A DNA stretch of 64,000 nt, from assembly GCA_963675135.1 (NCBI GenBank), contig OY776130.1, positions 25,970,001 to 26,034,000 of the forward strand, read 5' to 3'. The notes beneath the pieces were generated by a model that had not been told where the DNA came from, ran no database searches, and saw only the letters and a program-made list of their open reading frames with translations. The DNA comes from Galeopsis tetrahit (taxonomy: Eukaryota; Streptophyta; Magnoliopsida; Lamiales; Lamiaceae). Positions 22,056 to 34,000 of the stretch are shown in pieces (the stretch's first letter is position 1; each line of letters starts with the position of its first letter). Position numbers and translations under genes: made by a program.

Positions 22056-22070
22056 GAGGGGGGGGGGGGG
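22053..22070 (+). other. E2 polypurine tract (G-run)
   Basis: GGAGG followed by a run of G immediately before the 3' LTR; it would prime plus-strand DNA synthesis. The long G homopolymer length may be unreliable. Confidence 0.75.
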
Positions 22071-22072
22071 TT

Positions 22073-22303
22073 ATAAAGGTTGATTAATACACCCCATTGA
22101 TACACCCTATGCATTAGTGGATACACCCTTGCTTTGTATTTATTCCTAAATTAATTAGTTAGGTTGTTATTAGCAGTTACATTAGCAGTTAATAGCTCCT
22201 TAGCATTTAAAGGGCTTAACTCCTCTCATTCTGTAATTTGATCATCTTCTTCTTTCAAATTGTAAAACTTTGAAATTCTACTTTTCAATTCAAAGATGGT
22301 GTT
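22073..22303 (+). repeat. E2 3' LTR, about 231 bp
   Basis: Uninterrupted copy of the 5' LTR that the MULE split. It shows the pre-insertion sequence GGGCTTAACTCC at the MULE site. Confidence 0.9.
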
Positions 22304-22394
22304 CCTTTCTTCAATTCTACAACTTCATTGTGAATATGATTTCACTACAAACATGAGGCTAAAAACCTCATCAGACTCTAAAGAAAGATTGTTT

Positions 22395-22960
22395 TGTTTC
22401 TGTTGGAATGAATGTAGATTAATGGCGGTGGTTTTTGATATCCTTATCTAATTAAATTAATTAGATGAGCTAAACGTTAATTATTGAATAATTAAACGTG
22501 ACATAGTCAATCTACTCGCGGAGTAGATAAACGTGGTATATTTAATATCTCAAAATCGAGTTTTGGTGAGTGCCAAATTAATTAATCAAGTTGATGGATT
22601 TTGAATTTGATGGTGGGAATGTGAAATGTCACATATCCCACATAGAAAGCCTACAAAACTTTTGGAGGCTTTTATTACCATTGAAGTGTGAAGAGGGTTC
22701 AACTATGGACCAATGATACACTCTTCTAAAGACCACACGCGCGCTTGCCAATCCGATCGACTCGGCTTCGACAATTGATTTTGTGGCCCACCGACTCGGC
22801 TTCGACAATTGATCTTTGTGGCCCACCTCGAATATTGGTTATGGGTCTAGCCCAAATGAGAAGAGGGGGAGTCGTTGACGTTCTTATATAAACCAATACG
22901 CGGGCTGTAAAATAAAATTTTAATTTTACAAAAAACTTTCATTATATATAACTTACTGAC
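22395..22960 (+). repeat. LTR-like promoter-bearing fragment with 34-bp duplication
   Basis: Starts TGTTGGAATGAATG, has a 'CACATATCCCACAT...' block common in plant LTRs, and a TATATAAA box (about 22887). CGACTCGGCTTCGACAATTG plus ..TTGTGGCCCAC is tandemly duplicated (22758-22791, 22792-22826). A small inverted pair CTACTCGCGGAGTAG lies at about 22513. There is no partner copy or coding region nearby, so I cannot confirm that it is an LTR. Confidence 0.35.
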
Positions 22961-22981
22961 ACACAATTTGAAAAATTGATT

Positions 22982-23363
22982 TAAAATTTATGTTTGGATT
23001 GATGGATTAATTTTTAAAGTTTATATGATAATTTATAATTAAGTTGTTTGAATTGTGGGATAAAATTGAATTTTAGTGTTAAATGTCAAAAATACTCTTT
23101 AACATGAAAAGATATATATGTGGCAAATTGTAATTAATTTAGTTGGTAAGGGCAGTATAGTCAAACCACATCATTTTTATTCTCAAGGACTAATTAACTC
23201 ACCCTTCCCTCCTAGACTAATAATCATGCATATAGGTGATTAAGTGGAAAAATAATATCGGGCCGTAATTAATTCCGGGCCAATTTCTAACAAACCAAAC
23301 ATGGGAATTTTATGGATAAAATAATATTTCCTACACAATCCAATAAACCAAACAAGGCCTTAG
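22982..23363. mobile_element. Candidate Tourist/Harbinger-like MITE
   Basis: The left end contains TGTTTGGATTGATGGATT and the right end AATCCAATAAACCAAACAAGGCC, which are imperfect reverse complements, with TTA flanking the right side. The size and AT-rich non-coding interior suit a MITE. The left terminus is degraded. Confidence 0.45.
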
Positions 23364-23632
23364 TATATAGAGGGATTTGATAGATTTTTTTTTAAAATTA
23401 ATTAATGCAATATTAGATGTTTGAGACAGTTTGATAATATAATATTCCATATACGATTATTTCTTATATATTTTATAAGTGATACTGTCTTAATCTAAAA
23501 AAAATGATAGCCCAACACTATTTTTGTATCCACCATGTAAATAAATTCTTATTTATATTTAATTTAAATTTAATATTAATATTAATATTTTATTTTATTC
23601 ATATCAAAATTATAAATTTTTATTTATATTTA

Positions 23633-23777
23633 ATTTAAACTTAATCTAATATCAATATTTTATTTTATCTATATCAAAATTATAAAATCTTTTTTTACAT
23701 TTAATTTATATTAAAAAAAAGATTTTATAATTTTGATATGGATAAAATAAAATATTGATATTAGATTAAGTTTAAAT
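23633..23777. repeat. Near-perfect 65-bp inverted repeat (hairpin)
   Basis: The left arm 23633-23697 and right arm 23711-23777 are reverse complements with about one mismatch (CTATATCAAA against the complement of TTTGATATGG), separated by about 13 bp. The left arm also has an imperfect tandem relative just upstream (about 23545-23632). Purely AT-rich, non-coding. Confidence 0.8.
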
Positions 23778-25117
23778 CTTAATTCTTAATTTATCAAACA
23801 TTTTAGGTGCCATTTGTCACAATCTGATTGGTCTATGCAGTCTCTCTCTTTTTAATTCATTCTATTTCAAAATCTCTTTTTTCTTATTAATTTTATATTT
23901 ATTAATTTTAATAATTAATCATCTCGAAGGATTTAAAAAGTTAAATATATTTTAATATTAAAATTCAAAAAATCCTATTAACAAATTCTATTTTGAATGT
24001 TATATTTAAGATTATCATAAATTAGGAAAAAGCTGACAAATGTTCTCTATATTATTCTACAAATTTCATGTGTAATGTTCAAAATTGTTCTTTTAACAAT
24101 GTTTCATATGAAGGACTTAATCTTCATAAAATTTTATACGTAAATTATAAATTCTATTTTTTATTCATTTGTTTACAACAAACCAACTTATTCAGGTCAA
24201 GATTGAGAAAAATTGATTGAAATAAGCAGTCATGTTAAATACATGTTTATGTATTTTTTTTAAGTATTTCGTTTGAAACTGTATTTTTAAGATTTTGAGC
24301 TATATTTTTTTATATTATGGATATGGATATTGATATGTCTGATTAACATATATGTATGGTTCAATTATAAGTGAGATTTGTTTATTAAACCATATTGCAC
24401 ACTTTAATATTAAACAAAATAATTGCATACAATTGGCACGTAATGCTAATTGTTAACAAGAAAGTAATTGAGCTCAATAACACATCCACTATTGAGCTCC
24501 ATGTCAACATGGTGTTTCAGTGGGATGAGCTACATATGCCTCCCTATAAGAAACAACTTTCCTTTGGCATTTCACACGACTAAGGGCTGCTTCCTCTTCA
24601 CCTCCATCGATACTTCTTCCATCTACAAAATCAATAAGCAATGGTTTAACAAGAGCATAAAAAAACTAATGTCTATAATTTAAAAACTATGATAAGATCT
24701 TATGCAAATCAATTTAACCGTGCAACTAGTTTGCATTTTAAGTGTACTTGAAGGATTGCAACATGCAATTGGGAGTATCCAAGTATTGCTCTACTCCTAC
24801 TATATGAAGTATATTTTTGTTGCAGTTATATTTTAGAATATTCTATAGTGTATAAAGTGACTATCCATAAGAAAGTCCGTACAAAAGCGAGGAAGGGGCA
24901 CCCATTCCACATTCCCACCCAACAAATTAATATTTAATTAAAAAAACTTGTTAGTAATAATAAGACATGAGACTATTAGTATATTAGTGTAAGATCACGT
25001 TTTACGCGGAGTTGAAATAAATTTATAATATATTTTAATTTATTAAAAATAATATTTAATGTATAGATTTGTAAATTTGTTATTTTATTAAAAGATAAAA
25101 AAATTAAATATTGTAGC
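23778..25117. other. Intergenic AT-rich DNA
   Basis: No recognisable gene. A 71-codon frame at 24468-24683 has no family resemblance I can name and no conserved context, so I do not call it. Confidence 0.4.
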
Positions 25118-25120
25118 AAA

Positions 25121-25154
<34 letters not shown>
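25118..25154 (+). repeat. poly(A)-(TA)n microsatellite
   Basis: A run of about 21 A followed by about 8 TA units. It could be the fossil poly(A) tail of a LINE or SINE, but no such body is visible upstream. Confidence 0.8.
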
Positions 25155-25155
<1 letters not shown>

Positions 25156-26302
25156 TAGAGAAGTATAATTTTATTTATAAAAGAAATTACAAATTGCGAA
25201 AAAATTTCCTTTTAGACAAATAATCTAGACAAAAAAAAAATCAATTCACTCTTGTTCTAACTCTATAGGCTACAAGCCTGCAACATACAAATGTCTGTGT
25301 GTGGACACGAGTTTCGAAAGGTACACACCTACGTACCATGTAAAGAAATTGACATTGATTTTTATTTATCATTATTGCAAAAGAAAATATACTAATAGAA
25401 AATTGTCTCCTTCAAAACTTTATGGGAGTCATGTCATATGAAACACTCAATGTCATTCTCGGTATAAAAACTTTAATTTTTTATAAACAAAATCTCTACC
25501 CTGGCAACGACTAACAAGGTAAAAAAGGAGAGGTGGATGATTAATTTAATTAAGAAAAAAATATGATTGGACCAAAATTAAAAGTAGGGAATATTTGTTT
25601 TAGTCACGGTATTCGTTAGCACTCGGTATTTACTACACATTCGTTACTTATATTCTTGTTAGTTTGTCGCAGAAAATTACGCAAGAACTATAAATATTTA
25701 TTTAGGATTTATGGTGATAAAATCGTCGCACTTTGAGATAAAACTTATTTAATTATAAATTCGACTTAAGACTACTTATATTATTTTTGTTTTAATTCTA
25801 ATATTAATTTAATAGCGAATTTATCAAAATGAGTCCTAATATAAAATAAAATCAGACAAGACAAACATTATATATATCACAAAGACACGAAAAACATGGC
25901 AACCATGTAAATGTAATTTTCATGATTATGATTTTTTGACGTATAAGATATTATTTCAATGAGCAGGCAACTAAATGAATCAGACCTCTATATTTCATAT
26001 TAAGAAATGCATGTTATGCTTTGTTAATTTGTTTATCACAAAAGCTTGATAAATTGATTTGTAAGGTTATTAATTTGTTTCAAAAGGCTAACAAGTTCAT
26101 AGCAAAAAAAACCTTCATCACCACACCAAAAAGTATTATTTTAATTTGTTTCAAACCAACTAGCAAAATATGAAAATAACTTCATATAATAAGACAAAGT
26201 CAATCATCTAACCACAAACTAGATGCACCATTGTTTTCTGTCTAACACAAAATAAAATCAAAGTTCAAGTTCCCAAAATAAAAGACAAAGAAGTTGCATA
26301 CT
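25155..26302. other. Intergenic AT-rich DNA
   Basis: I see no supported feature. This may include the 3' flank of the MULE derivative next to it. Confidence 0.35.
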
Positions 26303-27126
26303 TTACTTCTTTTTGCCACCCTTTTTCTTGGAAGATTGAACCATTGATGCTTGCAAGTTTGTCATGGTCACATACTTCTTGCCCCTAACTTTCAGCAACG
26401 GAACAACAGGTGATGATGGAATTGCCATTATACTTCCTCTTTGCATAGTTGGGTTCTCATTAGGGTGTAGAGTCATGTGAGCCGATACTCTAATATTAGC
26501 CCTTGAAACTATTTGTCTAGGAGGTTTGAAAGGAATTGACTAATTTATTGCTAGAAAATGGAAACTTATAGGCACCCGGAATTTAACCAAAAAATGCAGA
26601 AATTCAGAATAAGTGAATGCATACAGAACCACTACAATTTACTTCACAACCTAATCCATAATTTTGGAAATAATTTACTTCACACTTATGTCTTAATCTC
26701 ATTCTAAACAGATTTAAATCACTGCAGTTTAACCAAAAAATCTCAGAATTTTAAAAATTTCAGAATAAGCTCATGCATACAAAATCACTAACCATAAAAA
26801 AATTCAGAATTAATACATGCATTAGATAATACTCACTGCAATTTCACCCATATCAACTTGTGATTCTTGAGTCAAAGGTGGAATACCACCAGCTTGTGTC
26901 ATCTCCACCATTGGTGAAATTCCCTAGAATCAAGCCTATAATACTTATTAGGACCATTTAATCCTAATTGTGCAACTAATCCATCAATTTGTTCTACAAA
27001 AAGTCCAAGTATGTTCACATAACTAAAAGAACTTCACCTCCTCATATGCAAGGTTTTCATTTTTCTCTTTCCCCATAAATTTCCCCCCGTGATGAATATA
27101 AATGGTGTACCACACCTCTTTTCCAC
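26303..27126 (-). pseudogene. Core-less MULE transposase derivative
   Basis: Three minus-strand exons with GT-AG borders keep one frame: 27126-27038 (VWYTIYIHHGGKFMG, the N-terminal HHGGKF motif typical of MULE transposases), 26923-26837 (MVEMTQAGGIPPLTQESQ) and 26539-26303 (SAHMTLHPNENPTMQRG, ending KKKGGKKK then TAA). The DDE core, SWIM finger and zinc knuckle expected between them are missing. The simplest reading is an internally deleted MULE that kept the transposase ends. I found no TIR pair. The first exon lacks an ATG, so an upstream exon is unaccounted for. Confidence 0.6.
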
Positions 27127-28500
27127 CTGCAAACAAATATTTTGAATTAAATGATTATAACTTGATAGTAAAACCAACAACTGAAAATATTCTTTACTTT
27201 GTAAACCAAGCCAAAAAAGTAAGTAGTTTACTATGTTTATGTTTTTCAAAAGCCAAAATAATAAATAGTGAAACTTTTAATTACATAAACAAGGGGAGAC
27301 AAAAAGGTTAAATATTTGATTCATATCTATAAATTATTTTATTGCATTATTTTACTAATAGCTTGAATGCTGTGACACTTACTGATCATTCCAGTAGAAT
27401 AAAAATGATGAAAATTAAGGTATGTGAGATTAAGGTCCAGTAAAAATGATGAAAATTAAGGTCCAGTAGAATAATAATGTGAAGCTTCCTTTGATAATGC
27501 AATGGATTTGATGATGAAAATTTTATCATTCTCTCTAGCACATCCACACACAGAGACAAAAACACACATCTGATGAATCAGAAACGAGTTCAGATATGAA
27601 CTACACTTAAAATGGATAGAATTTGATAATACCTAGTTTGATCCTTTGGAAATCCCTTAATGCTTGCTTGAATAATCGAATAGGGGTCTGGAACTTGCTG
27701 ACCTGCAGCAAAACCGGGCCGGAGAGGGTTTCGGCGACGGCCCTCCAACGCTCAAGTCAGTGAAGATTTGATGAATGGATTGTGTATAAGAAATAATAAA
27801 AGAGAGAGAATTTTAAAGAAAAGTGAGTTAACCTTTACAAATGGTCAAAATAACACTATTTATACCTTCAAGACTTGGGGGTAATGTTGTAATTCCGAGA
27901 ACCAGGGTTTTGGGTCATAGGGGACCACGCCACGTCACCGTCCTATACTGACATTCTGTTATTTTGAATGAAGGAAGGGGAATTTTTCACCTGCAATACA
28001 TTCTGTTATTGGCAGAAATAGTACATAGTGAGGATCACTAGGATGAGCTGTCAAGAAATCGAGTTAATTTGGATAAGATTTGAATTCATATCATGCTACC
28101 CTTAGACCTGAAGATTCATAGCTTCAGGTAATGAGGATTTCAGATCTGAATCTTTAAAGTGTAGACATAAAAATAGGATGATCAGGTCTTTATCAGTTCT
28201 GGATATCTTCTCATCTGAAGATGATCCTGAACTCTAATTAGAATTCATCTACACATTCCTTATAGTGATCAGCTCTGTATGAGAGGACATCATTGTGTCC
28301 TATCATCTACTCCCCCCACTTAGAGTGGTTAATTTTTTCAGAATTGACACTCAAAAGTAATGCTCCTTTATTTTCCCGCTTCTTCTCCTTTTCAAATTTT
28401 GAATTTTTTACCATTAATCTGGGCCGTTTATCTTTGGAGCGCCTCTTCATCTCCTTTAATCTTGGCCAAACACGTGCCCTCTTTGGAATTTCAACCGTCC
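27127..28500. other. Intergenic; possible LTR fragment at its right end
   Basis: No gene recognised. 28030-28310 resembles a minus-strand LTR start next to a polypurine tract (complement of CTACTCCCCCCACTT at 28307-28321), but I found no partner. Confidence 0.3.
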
Positions 28501-28513
28501 TACATTTACGGAG

Positions 28514-28520
28514 TATAAAA
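28514..28520 (+). promoter_or_regulatory. TATA box of gag-like gene
   Basis: TATAAAA in GGAGTATAAAAGGAG, about 225 bp upstream of the ATG at 28741. Between them are possible short 5' exons bounded by CCTCC|GTGAGT (about 28591) and CTCTAG|GGCATG (28738), suggesting an intron-containing leader. Confidence 0.55.
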
Positions 28521-28740
28521 GGAGAGTAAGTTTTACTCATTTTACTGTTTTCCAGATTTTATGAGCAAAGACTTTGCTTCTAATTCCTCCGTGAGTATTT
28601 CTCTCTCTAGGATTACGGCATCCTTTCCGGTGAACTTCTCCGGCCTAATTCCTTTAGTTCGGATACCCCAGTGACGAGGTAACTCTTTACTCTTTTTCCT
28701 TTTTATTCTCTCCCTTTTTATTTTATGTCTTCTCTAGGGC

Positions 28741-29383
28741 ATGTCGGAATCAGTTCCGGCATCATCCAGTTCTGGAACTCATCAATCGAGTCGTCAGGGG
28801 GGGCAATCTCCAGATGCTTTACTCAGATCTGGATTTACAGATCCTTTAACTCTCCAACTTTCACCCTCCTATTCAGAGTCTGCTCCTATGTCCACATCAC
28901 GTCCTTCTTCTTCTCGTCCTTCATCTACCCCCGTTTTTGATCTAGTTTCTCGCCCTATCCGGGTAACCACTACTCAAGACTTGTGCAATTCTGATCGGAA
29001 TGTTGTTTGTCGCGAGAGTACTATGTCTGCTCTAGAGTTGAGAGCAATTAAGAAAAGACCTCACAATCCCTCTGATCTGCTTATAGACTTAGCTAATCCA
29101 GGCGAGCGTCCCAACTTTGCAAAACATCCTTCATTAGCTTTATTTAAGGCCCACATAAATTCATGCATCCTTTTCCCTTTATGTCCTTATCTCGTTCAGA
29201 TCTGTAAACATTGTAAAGTTTCTGTGAACCAAATCAATCCTTCTTCTATTAGAACTGCCCTTGCTTTCTTCGTCTTAATGAAACATTATGGCCACGAAGT
29301 ATCTACAGAGAAGTTCATATCCTGCCATGAAATGAAACTAAAGGATGGCTTCTTCTACTCCAGTTCTCGTCCCGGGGGACCTG
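28741..29383 (+). pseudogene. Gag-like 'putative gypsy-type transposon' gene, 5' part
   Basis: Plus-strand frame from ATG 28741. A Ser/Pro-rich N-terminus (about 75 residues) is followed by a globular part (FKAHINSCILFPLCPYLV; PSSIRTALAFFVLMKHYG; MKLKDGFFYSSSR) resembling the plant 'transposase (putative), gypsy type' domain. It is cut after GGPV by composite element E3, and the protein continues at 56333. The TSD ACCTG (29379-29383 and 56328-56332) shows the original reading. Whether it is a non-autonomous retroelement gag or a host gene family member cannot be told here. Confidence 0.65.
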
Positions 29384-30828
29384 TGTTGGTCCCTGAATGA
29401 GTAGTGAATGGGATTAAAGTCTAGAGGGGAGGGGTGAATAGACTTTAAAACTTTTTCAAGAGAGTTGGGAACCTCTTCTGATTGCTATGTCAACTGGACT
29501 ACAACTCTACTGGTCCAGATGACTATAGTGATCTGATTGAAGAGATTATATGCGGAATTATGGTAGGCCTTGTTTAGACTCGTTCTTTTAGTTTCTATTG
29601 AAAGTGTCAACTTGTTTGATTAATGAAAACCTCAGCTGATGCTGGTTTGAAGATTATGGCCTTGATTTGAAGACAGTTAAATGCACTATATAAAAATATA
29701 TGGAAAGACAAAAATGTAAAGTGCAGAAAGGTAAATAACACCAGGTTTATAGTGGTTCAGATATACGTTCCTACGTCCACTCTCACGTCCTAACATGATG
29801 CTTAATCCCTTAAATTTACCAAAAATTACAAGGGTCTTGACCTTTATAGTCCCAAGGATAGGACTTTGAGATCTGAGCCGTCCTAACAGCTACGGTCTCC
29901 ACAAGTGATTGTAAGCACTTGCACTTTGAGGGGTTCAAAAACATTAACCTTTCGGTGAGGGTTTGGGGTTTTTGAAGAGTATCCAACTAATGGTTCAAGC
30001 TTATAAATTGCTTAACCACTATGCCTAAAATAATGGATATACAATATGAACAGGTTTCAGGTTCTTATAGGTTGGATAGAAATCACTTAAGAGCTACAAA
30101 TATTCTAAGGCTTTCTGGGCTCTTGGGGAATTCTTAAAACATCATGGCTTTTTGCTTGATTGCTTGCTTAGCTTGTTGAATTCTCTCGATGTGACTTTGT
30201 GCTTGTGATTTCTCATCCTCTTGTATTTATAATGGTGATTGCTGCAACTAGCCGTTGGAGTTGACTAGCCGTTGGGGCAATCTTTCCATGTTGGCTTGAT
30301 TCCTTGATTCCAGCTGTTTGATTGCTCCAATCTTGGGGTCATGTCAATCTTCTAAATAAGGTAGGTCTTCATTTTAATTGCAAGATGACTTTGGAATCAG
30401 CCGAGTCCTAGGCGAGCACATAGTCTTCTAATCTGCTCTACTGGTCTTCTGACTACTCGTCTGGACGAGGTCTTCTATCTTCTGATATCAGTCGAGTAAC
30501 ACTCTTCTGATCTGGCAAATCTTTTATGCACTCTTAGATTATTTTCAATCTTGGACTCCATCAGATAGGTAGGTATACAAGCACCTTACTTATCTGGTCT
30601 TCAAGGATCTTCTAGTCTTCATGACTTCTACTCTTCTCATCTTGAGGATAGGCATGTAAGCCAGGGCTGTGCTGATCAGCTGATATCAATACAGTTGATC
30701 ACACAAGACTAGTCTAAGCTGTTCTATACAAGTCAGCTGATCCTATTACATTTATAAACTATAAGTGTTTTGGCCATCAAAACTATTCTAACATCAAGTG
30801 GGGCTTAGGGTGAATTTATATCCCAACA
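29384..30828 (-). repeat. E3 left LTR (3' LTR), 1445 bp
   Basis: TGTTGGTCCC...ATATCCCAACA in plus-strand view; TATAAATA on the minus strand at 30224-30231. It is followed at 30829-30840 by the complement of a polypurine tract (AAAGGGGGAAAT), which makes it the 3' LTR. It differs from the right LTR at about 6 of the first 430 bp, several being CpG-to-TpG/CpA changes. Confidence 0.93.
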
Positions 30829-31052
30829 ATTTCCCCCTTTTTGATGAAGCCAAAACTATACTTGATAAATGCTCTTAATGAAATAAGATAAGAGTTTATA
30901 AAATTCTTAACACTGAAGTATCTGATGAAGACAATGAGAGTTTGTCTTGTAAGCAAAAAGAACTAGAACTTGAATATATATAGAGCTTTTACAGATTACA
31001 AGTAATAGTATCTTTAAACTTTTAAATTAGTCTTCATCAGGTCTTCTGATCT

Positions 31053-34000
31053 TTAGATGCGGAAAGCAAGGTTCAGACGAACTCGAACATCTTCCATGTG
31101 CTGCAAGTCTGTATCATTCTCCTCTTCGTAGATCTTATACAGAATCCTTTTGACTTCAATCAGGTTTGTTCTTCCAGAGTCCAGAATGGGTGCATCCCAC
31201 TTGGGTTCTTCAGGTGTTAGGATTCTGCAGTTGTCAAGTTCTTTGGCTGTCTTGACTACTTCTTCCCAGAACTCTGGATCTTCAATGTTCATGAACTGGG
31301 AGAATTGAAGAAATTCTTCTTCATAAGTAGGGAGAGGGCCAAATTTCCTTACTATGTGGTGTTGAATTTGCCACTTCTTCTTCAGGGGATACCATCTTAG
31401 TAGCTCAACTTGAAGGGCTAAATAATCCACATAATTGCTATCAAACATCAGGACACTGTCTTCTTTTGCTTTGTCCTTGAGTGTTTTTCTGAGTTTGGCT
31501 ATTTTTCTTTCAAATTTGGCTTTGACTGCCTTCGCATCATTTAGCTTCTTTTGCTTAAGCTCTTGAGCTTCAAGCAACTTTCTTTTCTTCAACTCTAGAG
31601 CCTCTTTCTCTTCTGCAGTAGGCTCTGCTGGAGTTGACTTCTTACTGGACTGAGCTTGCTCATCTGCCTTCCTTTTCCTTGTCATCCTCTTCTCAGGAAC
31701 TTGTTCTACAGGAGCAGTGATCTGTAGACTCTTGGGAGGAGCTTGAGTGGGAGCTTGGGTGTCTTCTTGAGCAATTTCTTTGCCTTTGCCTTGCCTTGCC
31801 TGCTCTTGATTTTGCTTTTTAAACCACTCAGGGTTTCAGTCAAGTCATCTTGTGCTACTACCAGTTCAGCTTGCTGAGCATTAGACTTCTCTAGAGCCTT
31901 TATCAACACATCTTCCCCCTTTTTGGCTTCAGCAAGTGCAGCCGCAAAAGGCTTCATGGCATTCAGAATCTCCACTTTCAGAGTCTTCTTCAGGGACATG
32001 GCATTGACTTTGGCAACTTGGGTCAGATGAGTGATGCTGTGCTCTAGAACTTCAGCATGAGAATTGGAGGAGGAGGCAGCTTCTAGCCTGGCTGTAAGTG
32101 CTTCCAATTTGGTTGCTGTCTCCTTTAGTTGAGTCTGCAGTTTCTCATTCTCTTCTGCAGCTGACTTAAGAAGAGCTTGAGCTTCAGAGGCTCTTGCTTC
32201 AGCATTTTGGAGGTGTCACCAACCCTCTTCTGAATGGTGCTCAAATATTCTTCTATCTGACGATGAAGTGCCTCGCCAAACTTGTCTTCAATGTCAATAA
32301 CCTGGTCGTGAAGACGAGTCCTTTGCTCCCTAGCAGCTTTCTCAACATATCGTCCAAGCTGCAGGCCTAAACCTTTCTCAAAATGCAAGTCTATTGCAGC
32401 TTTGACCTGAGAGCAGATCTCTGTTGTATAGTTTGCAGATGGGGTAGGAGTCGAGGTAGAACCTTGAGGCTTTGGATGAACTATCAGTGTTTTGCCTCTT
32501 TCTTCAGCGGATAGATAATCTTCATTGAGGAAGCAGGTAGTAGCCTTAGTCAGATGGGTCATGATCCTTCTGCTTTTATCTTCTGGTTGATCAATGAAGT
32601 AAGTCAGATTTTCTGAAGACTTGAAGTGAGCTGGTACTGTGACTACTTCACTTTCAATCTCTACTTTGTCAGCTGGTTCAGCTGAGTCTTCTGCAGGGGC
32701 CGGTGCAACTGAGCCTTCCACCAAGGCTGGTGCAGCTGAGTCATCCATCTTTGCTTTGTCAGCTGTCTGCTGATCTGTTGAGCCTTCTGGGACAGAGATA
32801 TCAGCAGTGGGGATTCCTAGAATCCTGTTGCATACTGCAGTCAGAGCCTCTGCTGATAGTAGCTGAGCAAAGGAATGAACCTGAGCAACTTCCTTTTGCT
32901 CCATTTCCCAGTCGAGGAAATTTTCCTTTCCTCCCATTCCTTCCATGTCCTCAAGAAGATCATCAGCATCATCTCTTCTGAGTTCAATCCAAGTACATAT
33001 CCTAAGTACTTGTTCAAACTGTATTGACTCCTCATCAATACCAGGAGTAGTAGACTTGAGCAGGTTGGCTATCTTCATCGTCATTATCTTCTCCCTTGTG
33101 CACATAGGATAGTGCACCATTCTGAACTGAGGCTGAGAGAGGCCAGCTTGAGCCAAGTCTGCTGGTGCAAAGTCTTCTTGTTCAGATGGGGCAGTGATGA
33201 TAGGAGATTGAGTGGATGGGGCATTTTCCTCTGCTGTGTGAGTATCAACAAGGATTTGGGAAGTGATATCTTCAGGTTGGGTAGGAGGTTGAGATTGATC
33301 TTTATTTGGTTGAGCATCAGCAGGGTTCTGAGTCTGTTGGTCTGGTTCTATTTCTACTTGAAGATCAGTAGATGGTTGGGCTTGATGATCTTGGTCATCT
33401 GCTGTTTGAATGTCAGCAGGGGGTTGGGATGTGATTTGAGTTTGATCATCAGCAGGGGGTGTAGAGGTGGCCTGGGTTTGGTCATCTGCTGTTTGTACAT
33501 CAGCAGGGGTAGGCAGTTGTGGCTCGGGAGTTGTTTGAGGTTGGGTTTGTTCCTCTGCTGTGTGAGTATCAGCAGGGATTTGAGTCTCAGTGGTTGAAGG
33601 CTCAGATGGGTTGGAATCTTCAGAAGGGTTGGAATCTTCAGATGGGCTATGCTCATGGGAGAAGGGAGCCTGGATTTCTTGGATTTCTTGGTGAAAGAAG
33701 AATTGTTCTTCTTTCTCTTCTGACCCTTTGACAGTTTAGAAGGTGTGATGGTGAGGGAGGGATTAGAAGTACCTGCCTTCTTCAAAGGAGAGGCAGTGGG
33801 AGTGGCATCTGAATCAGATGGGGAGATGAGCCCTGATCTGATTAGAATTCTTCTTTGTGCTAAGGTCTGATTGTCATCATCATCATCCTTCTTTTGAGCC
33901 TCTTCTTTGGATGGCTCCTTTTCTTCTTCAGCAGAGTCATGAACAGACTCTTCTGCCTCCTCAACAACATCTTTAGAGGATGCTTCAGCCAGCATCTTCT

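Larger units (their letters stand above)
10257..22303 (+). mobile_element. RE1-like Copia retrotransposon E2 with two nested insertions
   Basis: Short (about 230-bp) direct LTRs flank gag-protease-integrase-RT-RNase H on the plus strand. Removing the MULE (10407-15739, with one target copy) and the solo LTR (17897-19509, with one target copy) leaves an element of about 5.1 kb, normal for this Copia type. The two LTRs differ at about 8 of 230 positions by eye. Outer ends lack canonical TG...CA and I place them by LTR-LTR identity only (plus or minus 15 bp). Stops and a frameshift show the copy is dead. Confidence 0.88.

Noticed and set aside
22395..22960. Calling this a confirmed LTR
   Set aside because: It has TATA and LTR-like motifs but no partner copy, PBS, PPT or target duplication in view.
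24395..24683. Short coding gene in overlapping frames
   Set aside because: Neither frame resembles a known family and there is no start context, conservation or splice support.
33112..33597. 161-codon plus-strand frame
   Set aside because: Antisense to the Pro/Gln/Asp repeat part of the long 3' ORF; the repeats keep the opposite strand open.
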